Source: Amycolatopsis sp. cg9 (lineage in GTDB: Bacteria; Actinomycetota; Actinomycetes; Mycobacteriales; Pseudonocardiaceae). From it: a stretch of DNA of 64,000 nucleotides. Below, one piece after another: positions 8,501-16,600 of this stretch (its first letter is position 1; each line of letters opens with the position of its first letter). The DNA is taken from assembly GCF_041346945.1 (NCBI RefSeq), contig NZ_CP166850.1:8726501-8790500 (forward strand). Reading direction: 5' to 3'. The notes beneath the pieces were generated by a model. That model did not search any database, was not told where the DNA came from, and worked only from the letters and a program-made list of their open reading frames with translations. Position numbers and translations under genes: made by a program.

Positions 8501-9379
8501 CGTGCCCAGCACCGAGCTGACGATGTTGAACGTCGCCTTGCCGCCCGCGCGGGCCGGGTCGTCGCTCCACTCGTCCCACGCGACCAGGGCCTTGCCGGCG
8601 TCGACGAGCGTGCGGCCCATCGCGCCGCGCTCGAAACCTGGCAGGCCGTACGTCTGGTCGATCGACGACAGGCCGGGGATGCTGTAGGTCGCGGCAGCCA
8701 GCGCGAACTTGCCCAGCCCGCCCCACGCCTGCCCGGCGGTCGACCACGACCAGTGGCCGTCGGCGTAGCCCGCCAGCGCGCCGAACCCGAGCACCATCTC
8801 CTTGGCGCCCTCGCCGATGCCGGCGAAGAACTCGCCGACCTGGCCCCAGAACCCGTGCGGTTTCTTCGGTTTCTTCGGTTCCGGGGGCTTGCCGACCTGG
8901 TCCGCGAGGTCCGTCTGGATCTTCGCGACCTGACCGGCCACCGCGATCGCGAACACCAGCCGCGCCGCCAGGCTGGTGCAGCGCGCGAACAGCGCCTCGT
9001 TCTGGGCGACGTAGGCCCGGATCAGGAACTTCGCGCTGCTGACCTTGTTCGAGTAGTCCTGGCACAGCGCCGCGAGGCCGTCCATCGCGGTGGCGAGGTC
9101 GGCGATGCCCGATTCGCCGGTGCCGCCGTGGTTCAGCGAGTGGACGGCGTAGTACATCTCGAACCCGGCCGCGTCCGTCCACGTCTCCCGCACGCCGGCC
9201 GCGGCCTTGTCGGAGTTCTGGACGGCGTCGCGCAGCGCCTTCGCCGCGTCGGTCCACGCCTGGGCGAGGTCGTGCGCGTCGGTCTCGCTGTCCGGCGGCC
9301 ACAGGGAGTCCTTCGGCCGGCCGCCGTTCGCGACGACCCACCGCCACAGCTCGCCGTCCGGTTCGAGGAGGTCCGTCAT
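5555..9379 (-). CDS. ESX-linked polymorphic toxin with C-terminal PD-(D/E)xK nuclease-like domain
   Basis: The protein is 1274 residues from ATG 9379. The first ~160 residues are helical and WXG100-like, consistent with type VII export. A glycine/alanine-rich hydrophobic segment follows (~190-370), then a long Pro/Glu/Arg linker with two repeat blocks. Residues ~790-900 contain IRLIGCDAGANAFARGL followed by EVLAPTKAAW, resembling the caspase-like modules of polymorphic toxins, with Cys near 844. The last ~190 residues contain FDRIYAV, VIVEAK (near 1158) and QGHPKYVESI, which fits the Asp, Glu-x-Lys and Gln positions of restriction-endonuclease-fold toxins. The nuclease activity is inferred from those motifs. 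The Imm49-like gene follows 16 bp downstream; a small ESX-like gene precedes by 13 bp. Confidence 0.8.
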   Translation of the reverse strand: MTDLLEPDGELWRWVVANGGRPKDSLWPPDSETDAHDLAQAWTDAAKALRDAVQNSDKAAAGVRETWTDAAGFEMYYAVHSLNHGGTGESGIADLATAMDGLAALCQDYSNKVSSAKFLIRAYVAQNEALFARCTSLAARLVFAIAVAGQVAKIQTDLADQVGKPPEPKKPKKPHGFWGQVGEFFAGIGEGAKEMVLGFGALAGYADGHWSWSTAGQAWGGLGKFALAAATYSIPGLSSIDQTYGLPGFERGAMGRTLVDAGKALVAWDEWSDDPARAGGKATFNIVSSVLGTKGAGAAMRGAGAAAAGSRVGAVAAAGRVLETTGSAITKIPTATEVAGKVVRKIPGVEGALSRVGLGRGGPHFEEPAPRREAGRSSEDPPGGPPPENVPSRPASRVPEEGPRVERRPEHDPERAVEHVPSERVPSERVPGRVAEDVPSEHVSSERVPGRAVEHTATERGAAERAPERSAEPAARPGSVGEAMGRETHGPHAAGEAGRGEAPAGHRNPEPKDTAPWRDAKAELDPDTQRAHLTGSLAPEREAHATTGLDRDHFLEQERWAGASSPEPKTPTQKVAFAVLRGIGVLHTGIDMAAGHDLLATSKPTPLHPPKDHKPKAHEEKAEPAPESIPGPKPGDPGVPPKPGANAVAHVDPETLKVDRVDPPAEPPPRPAPAGATPEPHPAPRTEPASPAPREHPPGDIEKAINPQAAREPGSHPDRPPTPDEVNPHAARGPGSHADRPPAPDEVNPHTTHDPDHPPTPDEVNARHAERTPSGSSYHAGDSDLGDLPHRVAPDPDGRYTVDVHVTPDGHARIGDHRYTPREFAEVLRRNAGYDGGPIRLIGCDAGANAFARGLARELDTEVLAPTKAAWTDSRGRVFSSGFEVGPDGRLRPRIPPDGGWTTHHPDGSVHRAGDDGFAPGSHRGDPHDIDPDDAVERGRRRISAERVEVENRQPKASMQEKINDPGYRAKYYDGPDSNGEFKRKNAVEFDRDGDRVEKIREDPDKPAGDRFETKSDDYVPAEYRNDLPELEHKATQSQKDRAQQLIDERAAANAHARDVESDYRAHRDARTLTDELEEQRVAAHKDRTDHGEKLGEHAAADAVADRFPPERYDVKELPDPAVHGDNTRPGGGEKPGAGRFDRIYAVTDRATGETRHVIVEAKSPNAELGTRKGIDGKTNFEQGHPKYVESIIEAMKRNGTPAEKALALELEDSVALKTVDYSVARARVREEAVVGTDGKAVVGADGKPVKKPVYGGYNLKHFDLSIKTTTPKP
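7085..7290. repeat. Tandem ~60-bp repeats in the toxin linker
   Basis: About three tandem units encode variants of a 20-residue motif ending in PPTPDEVNPHAA. Units differ by a few substitutions, and the third is shortened. They lie in the proline-rich linker between the export region and the caspase-like region of the toxin, and probably form an extensible spacer. Confidence 0.8.
7960..8140. repeat. Degenerate VPSERVPGR repeats in the toxin linker
   Basis: Imperfect 24- to 60-bp repeats encode runs such as VPSERVPSERVPGRVAED, then VPSEHVSSERVPGRAVEH. They make a second low-complexity charged spacer in the same toxin, upstream of the 7085-7290 block in protein order. Confidence 0.7.
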
Positions 9380-9392
9380 CGCCGGGCGCGGG

Positions 9393-9719
9393 TCACCGGG
9401 GGAATTCGGCGGCGGCCGCGCGGTCCGCGGCCTCGTAACCCTGCACCGCCTGGTCACCGTTTCCGGCCAGGGTCTGGTAGGCGCCGGTCAGCTGGGCCAT
9501 CGCGTCGGCGATCGCCTGCTTCGGTCCATTGTAGACTTTGGTGTACGCCTGGCCGAGCGGGCCGCCGCCCAGCCGGCCGGGGACCTCGATCCGGTCGCGG
9601 CACCCGGGCCAGGCCGCGTCCAGCGCCGTGCCGGCGTCACGCAGCCGAGCCAGCCGGGCGGTGGTCTCGCCGGGGTCCATGTCGATGCGGCCGTCGCCGT
9701 CGTGGTCGATCCCGGTCAC
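9393..9719 (-). CDS. Small ESX-like helical protein with an EF-hand-like loop
   Basis: The protein is 108 residues from GTG 9719, which overlaps the stop of the YbaB-like gene (GTGA). The N-terminus carries DHDGDGRIDMD, which has the oxygen-ligand spacing of an EF-hand or dockerin calcium loop. The remainder is helical and Ala/Gln-rich (GPKQAIADAMAQLTGAYQTL), resembling WXG100-superfamily partners of secreted toxins. It lies 13 bp upstream of the toxin gene. A role as an export partner or adaptor for the toxin is likely from position; calcium binding is only suggested by the loop. Confidence 0.7.
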   Translation of the reverse strand: MTGIDHDGDGRIDMDPGETTARLARLRDAGTALDAAWPGCRDRIEVPGRLGGGPLGQAYTKVYNGPKQAIADAMAQLTGAYQTLAGNGDQAVQGYEAADRAAAAEFPR

Positions 9720-10084
9720 CGCGCGCTCCGGCGGTCGAGCTCGTGCAGCAGCGGGTCGAAGCGCAGGTCGGTCGACTCGCGTGTGGCGTCCGGCGGCAGC
9801 AGGCTCGCGACGATCTCGAGGCCCTCCTCTTCGGCGAGTTCGACGGCCCGGCGCACGGTGCCCGCGATGTCCCTCGCCAGCGCGGCCGCGTCGGTCGTGC
9901 GGTAGATGCGCGGGTCCAGCCGGAGGTCGAGGAGCTCGCCCGCGCCGCCGACGGTCACGCCGATCAGCCCGTCGTCGGATTCGGCGCTGGCGCGGATCTC
10001 GGCCATGCGCCGCTGCGTCGACCTGATGTCGCCGGCCAGCCGCGCGTGGTCGGCGCGCAAGTCGAACGGGAACGGGGAATCCAC
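9716..10084 (-). CDS. YbaB/EbfC-family nucleoid-associated-like protein
   Basis: The protein is 122 residues. The GTG at 10084 is preferred over the in-frame GTG at 10090 because GGAGG ends five bases before it. A helix (STQRRMAEIRASAESDD), a beta-strand pair (LIGVTVGGAGELLDLRLDPRIY) and a second helix (AALARDIAGTVRRAVELAEEE) match the YbaB/EbfC fold, which binds DNA as a dimer. Copies of this family often accompany ESX substrate genes in actinobacteria. It heads the toxin operon. A GACACT -10 candidate lies at 10113-10118 on this strand. A regulatory role for the operon is plausible but unproven. Confidence 0.82.
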   Translation of the reverse strand: MDSPFPFDLRADHARLAGDIRSTQRRMAEIRASAESDDGLIGVTVGGAGELLDLRLDPRIYRTTDAAALARDIAGTVRRAVELAEEEGLEIVASLLPPDATRESTDLRFDPLLHELDRRSAR

Positions 10085-10150
10085 GGCCACCTCCGGAGGT
10101 CGTCTCCGGACCAGTGTCGCGGCGCCCGGGACGCCGCACGGCCGCGTGAC

Positions 10151-10203
10151 TTGTTCTTGCCACGGGGGTGTTCCGCGGCCGGCCGGACCGGACGATGGCG
10201 GGC
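10151..10203 (+). promoter_or_regulatory. Leaderless promoter with upstream type VII element
   Basis: TTGTTCTTGCCACG begins at 10151. The -10 candidate GACGAT is at 10191-10196, exactly 40 bp later, and the ATG follows after seven bases at 10204. The mycosin promoter at 11468 has the same layout, and 14 bases around the -10 are identical (GGACGATGGCGGGC). The element may also serve the divergent YbaB operon, whose -10 candidate is 37 bp away on the other side. Confidence 0.6.
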
Positions 10204-10548
10204 ATGACCTTCGACGTCGTCGCGCTGTGCCGGCGGGAGCCCGGTCCCGAAGCCGTCGTCGCGGCGCTGCTGACCGCGGGCGAGGGATCCTTTGTGGACT
10301 TCGACGCGGGCCGGCAGCTGATCGAGGTCCGGCACGCCGGCGGCCGGGTGCTGCTGACGGTCGAAGGTGCCCGGCTGGTGCGCGTTCCCGGCGAGGTGGA
10401 CCGGCTGCTCGGGCTCGACGTTCCGCCTCCGGTGTGGTGGGTCGAAGGCCGCGCTCCGGACGAAGACGCCGAAGCCGAAGCGGTCGCGAGGACGTTCGCC
10501 GAGGCGCTGGCCGTCGCGACCGGGGGCCGGGCGTGGTCGAACCGGTGA
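10204..10548 (+). CDS. Uncharacterised ESX-locus protein, small soluble alpha/beta
   Basis: The protein is 114 residues. ATG 10204 is chosen because it lies seven bases after a -10 candidate and there is no ribosome site; an in-frame ATG at 10195 lies inside that -10 box. No signal peptide or membrane segment is visible. The sequence alternates strands and helices (VVALLTAGEGSFVDFDAGRQ is absent as a known motif; GGRVLLTVEGARLVRVPGE looks like a beta hairpin). Its stop overlaps the next gene's GTG, so the two are coupled. I do not recognise the family; a cytosolic accessory role in type VII secretion is inferred from context alone. Confidence 0.7.
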   Translation: MTFDVVALCRREPGPEAVVAALLTAGEGSFVDFDAGRQLIEVRHAGGRVLLTVEGARLVRVPGEVDRLLGLDVPPPVWWVEGRAPDEDAEAEAVARTFAEALAVATGGRAWSNR

Positions 10549-11459
10549 CCCCCGCCGCCGACCGCGTCACGCGGGAGGCCGTCGTCGTCGAGCAGCACCG
10601 CGCCGTCGTGCCCGCGACGACGTGGCTGGTCGACGCGGCCAAGGCGGCCGCGCGCGCCGGGCGGGCACTGCAGGTGCGCACCCCGGCGGACAGCCGCCTC
10701 ACCTTCCCGCTGGAGCTGCTGCTGCGCGACGGCCTCGGCGACTGGGTCGCGGGCGACCACGACGGATTCCGGGGTTTTCCCTTGGCCTGGAACGGGCTCC
10801 GGTTCGTCCGCGACGACGGGCGCACGCCGGAACGCCCGGCTCCCGCACCTGGGTCCGGCGACCTGGAGGTGCGCATCGTCACCGCGGATCCGCCACGGGT
10901 CGGCGCGAGCGCCGAGACCGCGATGCGGGCACTCACCAGCGGCCCGCCCCGCGGCTGGGGCGTCGCCGAGCCGGTCACGCAGCCGTGGTCCACCGACGAC
11001 CTCGCCGGTCACGTCCGGCAGCGCGAGCCCCGCCCGGTGAACGTGGTCGTGGCCGGGGACGGCGTCATCGGACGGCTCCGGGTGTCGCGAGTGGACGGTG
11101 TGGTCGTCGAGGACGTCGAGCTGAGCGGTCCCGCGGCGGGCGTGGTGACGAGAGCCGGCATCGAAGCGCTGGCCGCCGCTTCCGCGCCGACGGCCCGGCT
11201 GGTGGTCGTCGGCGCGCACCCCGGGCGGCGGTCGGGGCTGCGCTCCCCCGGCGTGGCCACCGCCCTGCCCTACGGTGTCCTCTTCGGACCCGAGCTGGTG
11301 GCGAAGAACGGCGTCGCCCACGCCCACCGCGCACCGGCCGCGCGGGTGAAGCTCCTCGGCTCCGGCCGGCACACCGCCGTCTGGTGCCGGTTCGACGGCG
11401 ACCCGGCACCGGCGTACGAACAGTTCGCCGGCCTGCTCCACCACTTCGGCGCGGACTGA
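10545..11459 (+). CDS. DUF6177-like ESX-locus protein
   Basis: The protein is 304 residues from GTG 10545, which overlaps the previous stop (GTGA). An in-frame GTG at 10533 is possible. The protein is soluble, with no signal peptide. It has N-terminal TTWLVDAAKAAARAGRALQV and a C-terminal region including LVVVGAHPGRRSGLR and TALPYGVLFGPELVAKNG. I associate this layout with the DUF6177 family found next to mycosin and EccC genes in Streptomyces-type and Amycolatopsis-type ESX loci; this is from memory and unverified. The conserved place between a YbaB-type gene and mycosin suggests a chaperone-like or regulatory role comparable to EspG, but no sequence similarity to EspG is evident. Confidence 0.65.
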   Translation: MTPAADRVTREAVVVEQHRAVVPATTWLVDAAKAAARAGRALQVRTPADSRLTFPLELLLRDGLGDWVAGDHDGFRGFPLAWNGLRFVRDDGRTPERPAPAPGSGDLEVRIVTADPPRVGASAETAMRALTSGPPRGWGVAEPVTQPWSTDDLAGHVRQREPRPVNVVVAGDGVIGRLRVSRVDGVVVEDVELSGPAAGVVTRAGIEALAAASAPTARLVVVGAHPGRRSGLRSPGVATALPYGVLFGPELVAKNGVAHAHRAPAARVKLLGSGRHTAVWCRFDGDPAPAYEQFAGLLHHFGAD

Positions 11460-11467
11460 GCGGTGTC

Positions 11468-11520
11468 CTGTTGTCGCCACGCTCTCCCGGCGCCGCGGCT
11501 CCCGGCGGACGATGGCGGGC
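11468..11520 (+). promoter_or_regulatory. Leaderless mycosin promoter with upstream type VII element
   Basis: CTGTTGTCGCCACG starts at 11468 and matches the element at 10151 in 11 of 14 bases. GACGAT at 11508-11513 is 40 bp downstream, and the GTG start follows seven bases later. Confidence 0.6.
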
Positions 11521-12789
11521 GTGACTCGACCAAGACGACTCGCCGCCGTGCTGGCCGCGGCCGCGTTGCCCCTGCTCGTCGCGCCGCCGGCCCACGCGGG
11601 ACCCCCCGCCGGCGCCTGCCACGACCCGGAACCCGCGCGCCCGGCCGTGCCCGCCCAGCCCTGGGCCCAGCAAGCGCTTTCCCCGGAACGGGCGTGGCCG
11701 CACAGCCGCGGCGCAGGCGTGCTCGTCGCCGTCGTCGACTCCGGGGTGGACGCCGACCACCCGCAGCTGAGCCGGCCGGGAAAGGTGCTGCCGGGCCGCG
11801 ACTTCTACCTCGCCGGCGCGCTGCCCGGGACGTTCGACTGCGTGTCACACGGCACCGGGGTGGCCGGCATCGTCGGCGCGGATCCGGTGCCGGGCATCGG
11901 GTTCCACGGCATCGCCCCGGACGCGGCGATCCTGCCGGTGCGGATCAGCGACCGCGACGTCGGCGACCAGGGCGAGTCGCTGCGGATCGACCCGCAGGTC
12001 GTCGCGAACGGCATCCGCTACGCCGCGGACCAAGGCGCGAAGGTGATCAACCTGTCCCTGGCCGGCCACGACGACTTCCCGGTGATCCGCGACGCGGTCG
12101 CGTACGCGGTGGCGCGGGACGCGCTCGTCGTGGCGGCGGCGGGCAACGCGCAGAAGGACACCAGCGGCGAGCTGCCGTCCTACCCGGCCGCGTACGCCGG
12201 GGTGCTCGGGGTCGGGGCCGTCGACATCGACGGGGCCCGGCTGACCGGCTCGCAGATCGGCCCGTACGTCGACATCGTGGCCCCGGGGGCGAAGGTGCTG
12301 ACTGCGACCCGGGAGGGCGGGCACGCCTACGTGGACGGCACCAGCTTCGCCGCGCCCTTCGTCTCCGGGACCGCGGCGCTGGTGCGCTCCGCCTGGCCGC
12401 GGCTCAGCGCGGCCGAGGTGGCCCAGCGGCTGGTGGCGACCGCGAGCCCGGCCCGCGGCGGCCGCGGCAGCCACGCCTTCGGCGCCGGGCTGGTCGACCC
12501 GTACCGCGCCGTGACCGACGGGCTGGACCCGGCGAAACCCGCGCTGCTGCCCGCTTTCGTGCCCCAGCCGCCCGATCAGGCCCGCCTCGATCACGCGGCG
12601 TGGGAGCGGGACACGGCCGCCACCGCGAAGGGGCTGGCCGTCGCCGTCGCCGGTGTCCTCGTCCTGGCCGGGCTGACCGCGGTGGTCCTGCGCCGGGGCG
12701 GGCGGCGGCGCTGGCGGCCGGGCTGGGCCGCGCCGGTGCCCGTGGCGCCCGCGTCCGCCGAACCGCCGGAACAGGTGTTCCTCGTCTGA
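11521..12789 (+). CDS. mycP: Mycosin, type VII secretion-associated subtilisin-like serine protease
   Basis: The protein is 422 residues. A signal peptide covers about residues 1-26 (LAAVLAAAALPLLVAPPAHA). An S8 peptidase domain follows with Asp73 (VVDSGVD), His near 110 (SHGTGVAG) and Ser near 275 (DGTSFAAPFVSG). A single membrane helix lies near the C-terminus (GLAVAVAGVLVLAGLTAVVL), followed by a short Arg-rich tail. This is the standard mycosin architecture: the protease sits on the outer face of the membrane and stabilises or processes for the ESX conduit. GTG 11521 is preferred because it follows the -10 box directly; an in-frame ATG at 11512 overlaps that box. A strong hairpin terminator follows the gene. 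Confidence 0.95.
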   Translation: MTRPRRLAAVLAAAALPLLVAPPAHAGPPAGACHDPEPARPAVPAQPWAQQALSPERAWPHSRGAGVLVAVVDSGVDADHPQLSRPGKVLPGRDFYLAGALPGTFDCVSHGTGVAGIVGADPVPGIGFHGIAPDAAILPVRISDRDVGDQGESLRIDPQVVANGIRYAADQGAKVINLSLAGHDDFPVIRDAVAYAVARDALVVAAAGNAQKDTSGELPSYPAAYAGVLGVGAVDIDGARLTGSQIGPYVDIVAPGAKVLTATREGGHAYVDGTSFAAPFVSGTAALVRSAWPRLSAAEVAQRLVATASPARGGRGSHAFGAGLVDPYRAVTDGLDPAKPALLPAFVPQPPDQARLDHAAWERDTAATAKGLAVAVAGVLVLAGLTAVVLRRGGRRRWRPGWAAPVPVAPASAEPPEQVFLV

Positions 12790-12803
12790 CGCCCGCGAAC
12801 GCG

Positions 12804-12842
12804 AAAGCGGCCCCGGAAGCCGAAGACTTCCGGGGCCGCTTT
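12804..12842. terminator. Bidirectional intrinsic terminator
   Basis: A perfect 16-bp inverted repeat (arms 12804-12819 and 12827-12842, AAAGCGGCCCCGGAAG and its complement) with a 7-base loop lies between convergent mycosin and Esx genes. The A-rich and T-rich ends suit termination in both directions. Confidence 0.88.
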
Positions 12843-12853
12843 CCTTCCCGTGC

Positions 12854-13153
12854 TCAGATGCTGCGGATCGCCTGCTCGGCGGCCCGCACCGCACTCATCA
12901 GGTGGTCGTCGGCCCGGACGAGGCCCTGGCTCTGCGCGTTCTGCTGTTCCCAGGCTTCGTTGGCCTTCGCCTGGACGTTGCCCGCGACCTCGTAGTAGCT
13001 CGAGCCGAACCCGTCGGTGAGTTCGTTCTCGTAGAGGAACCCCGCGCCGTGGTGGTGGTCGTCGGTGTGTTCGCGGCTCTGCTGCGCGCCCTGGGCCACG
13101 GTCTGCGCCGTGCTGTGGATCGAGTCGCTGTTTCCGGTGATCCGGGAGGTCAT
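12854..13153 (-). CDS. WXG100-like Esx protein (second of pair)
   Basis: The protein is 99 residues, helical, with no signal peptide. It starts at ATG 13153 and lies 16 bp after the first Esx gene, so the two form an operon. The usual WXG turn is replaced by a GFGSSYYE segment between helices, and the C-terminal helix ends near DDHLMSAVRAAEQAI. By size, pairing and location next to EccC it should be an ESAT-6/CFP-10-type partner exported as a heterodimer. The His-rich HTDDHHHGAG stretch near residue 30 is unusual for the family. The partner assignment is by context. Confidence 0.8.
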   Translation of the reverse strand: MTSRITGNSDSIHSTAQTVAQGAQQSREHTDDHHHGAGFLYENELTDGFGSSYYEVAGNVQAKANEAWEQQNAQSQGLVRADDHLMSAVRAAEQAIRSI

Positions 13154-13169
13154 GGCCGATTCCCCTTCG

Positions 13170-13517
13170 TCAGATCCGGTCCGAGATGCCGAAGCCGCCG
13201 GCCTGGTAGCTCACGCGGTTGGCTTCCTGGTTGGCCGCGTCGTCGGCGTCCTGGTAACCGCCGGCGCCGCGGTGCATCGCGTCGGACGCCGCCAGGTACT
13301 TCGGGGCCAGGTGGTGGTCGACGACCGTCTGGCGGCCCTGGTCGGCGTCGGCGAACCCGTCGGCCCACCGGCCGCTGCTCGCCGAGCGCAGGTCGACCCC
13401 GGCACTCGTCACGTGCTGGGAACTGTTCTGCAGATTGGTCGCGGTCTCCGACGACGTCTTCGCCTGCCGCAGCATGGCGTCGACGTCGCCGTCGATTCCC
13501 CCTGTCGAACCGAACAT
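13170..13517 (-). CDS. WXG100-family Esx protein (first of pair)
   Basis: The protein is 115 residues from ATG 13517, behind GGAGGG. Two helices flank a Trp turn (SGRWADGFADADQG), which is the WXG100 hairpin, and the C-terminus includes NRVSYQAGGFG. The N-terminus has IDGDVDAM, a signature shared with two other small proteins of the locus. The gene is divergent from EccC. Its promoter has TAGCCT at 13555-13560 (reverse strand), and the upstream element at 13594 lies 38 bp from it. It is likely secreted with the 99-residue partner encoded next. Confidence 0.87.
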   Translation of the reverse strand: MFGSTGGIDGDVDAMLRQAKTSSETATNLQNSSQHVTSAGVDLRSASSGRWADGFADADQGRQTVVDHHLAPKYLAASDAMHRGAGGYQDADDAANQEANRVSYQAGGFGISDRI

Positions 13518-13593
13518 CGCGGTTTCCCTCCGTCGGATTTCGCCTGTCCCGGCCAGGCTAGGGCGGGAACCGGGCCTCGACGCCGCCCGCGTC

Positions 13594-13645
13594 TTGTTCC
13601 GGCCAGCGCGCCCACCGGACGCCGCCGGCCGGGGAAGCTCGTGGG
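13594..13645 (+). promoter_or_regulatory. Leaderless eccC promoter with upstream type VII element
   Basis: TTGTTCCGGCCAGC begins at 13594. GAAGCT at 13634-13639 is exactly 40 bp later, and the GTG start is six bases after it. In the opposite direction the same element stands 38 bp from the Esx pair's -10 box, so it may serve both units. Confidence 0.55.
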
Positions 13646-16600
13646 GTGGCGACAATCGTGGTCAAGCGACCGGCCCGGCGGCCCTCGCCGGAGCTGCCCT
13701 CCGGCGAGCTGATCCTCCAGGCACCGCCGGAGATCCCGGCCCCGCCCGCGCGGCAGTGGGCGCAGCTGCTGATGGTCCTGCCGATGGTGGGCACGACCGG
13801 GGCGATGCTGCTGATGTTCTCCGGTTCGGCGGGCGGGGCCGTCCGCTACGCCGTCTTCGGGCTGATGGGCGCGGGCATGCTCGGCATGGTCGTGATGGGG
13901 CTCCTGCAGGGCGGCGGCCCGAGCCGGCGGGAGATGGGGTACGCGCGCCGCAAGTACCTGCGGCACCTCGCCCAGCACCGGCTGCGGCTGCGCCGCTCGG
14001 TGCGCCGCCAGCGCGAGGCGATGGCGTACCTGCACCCGGACCCGGCGTCGCTGTGGTCACTGGCCGCGAGCTACCGCCTGTGGGAGCGGCGCAAGGACGA
14101 CCCCGACTTCGGCGTCGCCCGGATCGGCCGCGGCCCGCAGGGGCCGGCCACCACGCTGGTCGCGCCGGACACCAAGCCGCTCGAAGAGCTGGAACCGCTG
14201 TCCGCGCTCGCGTTGCGCCGGTTCATCACCACCTACAGCACCGTCGACCGGCTGCCGCTCGCCATCGCGGTCACCGGCTTCAGCCGCATCCACCTGCGCG
14301 GCGACCGCGAGGCCGCCCTCGGCCTGCTGCGCGCGCTGCTGGCCCAGCTGGCCACCCTGCAGTCGCCGGACGACGTGCGGATCGCGGTCTGCCCGTCCGA
14401 CGACCGCCGCGGCGACTGGGAGTGGGTCAAGTGGCTGCCGCACGCGCTGCACCCCGAGCGCACGGACGCCCTCGGCCCGCTGCGCCTGGTGGCGCCCACG
14501 ATCCCCGCGCTGGAATCGGTGCTCGAGGAGGAGCTGGCCAAGCGGCCCCGGTTCGACCCGGAGTCCGACGGCCGGGTGCCCGGCCCGCACCTGGTGGTCG
14601 TCCTCGACGGCGGCTCGGTCGCCGGCTCCGACCACCTGATGACCGGCGGCGGCGTCGAAGGCGTCACCGTCGTGGACCTGACGACCACGCCGCCGCGGGC
14701 GCTGGACCGGACGACCGTGGTGCTGGCGGTGGACGCCGGCGGCGACCTCGTCAGCGAGACGATCGACGGCGAGACCCCGCTCGGCCGCGCGGACGCACTG
14801 GGCCCGCGTGCGGCCGAAGGGCTCGCCCGGCAGCTCGCCCCGCTGCGGCTGACCGTGGGCCGCGGCGGCGACGCGCCGATGACCGCGGAGCTGGGCCTGG
14901 CCGAGCTGCTGGGGCTCGGCGACCCGTACGCGTTCGACCCGGCCGACACCTGGGTGCCCCGGCCGAACCGCGACCGGCTGCGCGTCCAGTTCGGCATCCA
15001 GGCCGACGGGACCCCGATCGAGCTGGACCTCAAGGAGTCCGCCCAGGACGGCATGGGCCCGCACGGCCTGCTGATCGGGGCCACCGGGTCCGGCAAGTCG
15101 GAGCTGCTGCGCACCCTCGTGCTGGCGCTGGCGGTCACCCACCCGCCGAACTCGCTGAACTTCGCGCTGGTCGACTTCAAGGGCGGGGCCACCTTCGCCC
15201 GGCTGGACGCGCTGCCGCACACCAGCGCCGTGATCACGAACCTGGCCGACGAGCTGCACCTGGTCGACCGGATGACCGACGCGATCAACGGCGAGCTCAT
15301 CCGCCGCCAGGAGCTGCTGCGCGCGGCGGGCAACTTCGCTTCCCTGCGGGACTACGAAAAGGCGCGCGTCGCGGGCGCCCCGCTGCCCGAGGTGCCGACG
15401 CTGCTGGTGATCTGCGACGAGTTCTCCGAGCTGCTGTCGGCCAAGCCCGACTTCATCGACATGTTCGTCCAGATCGGACGCGTCGGCCGGTCGCTCGGCG
15501 TGCACCTGCTGCTCGCCTCGCAGCGGCTCGAAGAAGGCCGGCTGCGCGGGCTGGAAAGCCACCTGTCCTACCGGGTCGGGCTGCGCACGTTCTCCGAGAT
15601 GGAAAGCCGCGCGGTGCTCGGCCACCCCGAGGCGTTCCGGCTGCCGCGCGCGCCGGGGCACGGGTTCCTCAAGGTCGGCACCGACCAGCTCGACCGGTTC
15701 CGCTCCGCCTACGTCTCCGGCGTCCACCAGCGGGCCGCGACCGGTGGCGCGCGGCCGGCGACGCCCGCGGACCGGCTGACGCTGCGGGAGTACACCACCG
15801 CCTACGTCGCCGGTGAGCTCGACACCGGCGAGGCCGAGCCCGAACCCGCCGACGAGCCCGCCACCGGCGAAACCCTGCTGGACATCCTGGTCGACCGGCT
15901 GACCGGCCAGGGCACGCCGGCACACCAGGTGTGGCTGCCCCCGCTGTCGGACCCGCCCACCCTGGACCGGCTGCTCCCCCCGCTGGCCGTCGACCGGCAG
16001 CGCGGGCTGATCGCCGGCGCGCCCGGCGCGTTGCGGCCCGTGCTGGGGATCGTGGACCGGCCGTTCGAGCAGCGGCGCGACCCGCTGGTCCTCGACCTCT
16101 CCGGCGCCGCCGGGCACGTGCTGGTGCTCGGGGCCCCACAGGCGGGCAAGAGCACCGCGCTGCGCACGCTGATCACCAGCCTCGCGCTGACCCACACCCC
16201 GCGCGAAGCGCAGTTCTACTGCCTGGACTTCGGCGGCGGCACGCTCGCGTCGATCGCCGGGCTGCCGCACGTCTCGGGGGTGTCGGGCCGGCTGGACACC
16301 GGGGCGGTGCGGCGGACGGTCGCCGAGGTCGCGGACGTGCTGACCCGGCGGGAACGCCTCTTCGCCGAACACCGGATCGACGGCATCGCCACCTACCGCA
16401 GGCTGCGCGCGGAAGGCCGGTTCCCCGAGCTCCCGCACGGCGACGTCTTCCTCGTGATCGACGGCTGGCAGACCCTGCGCACCGACTTCGCCGAGCTCGA
16501 GGAGGCGGCCGGCGACATCGCCGCCCGCGGCCTGTCCTACGGCGTCCACGTCGTGGCGAGCTGCGCCCGCGCGTTCGACCTGCGGATGAACATCCGGGAC

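Noticed and set aside
13585..13610. GGAAC on the reverse strand of the type VII element as an ECF sigma -35 box
   Set aside because: No matching -10 (CGTC or GTT) stands 16-17 bp downstream at the sites examined, whereas the 40-bp spacing to standard -10 boxes is constant.
15400..16480. FLVIDGW in the second EccC ATPase as a damaged Walker B
   Set aside because: As far as I recall, the second ATPase domain of EccC proteins commonly has this form, so it is not unusual.
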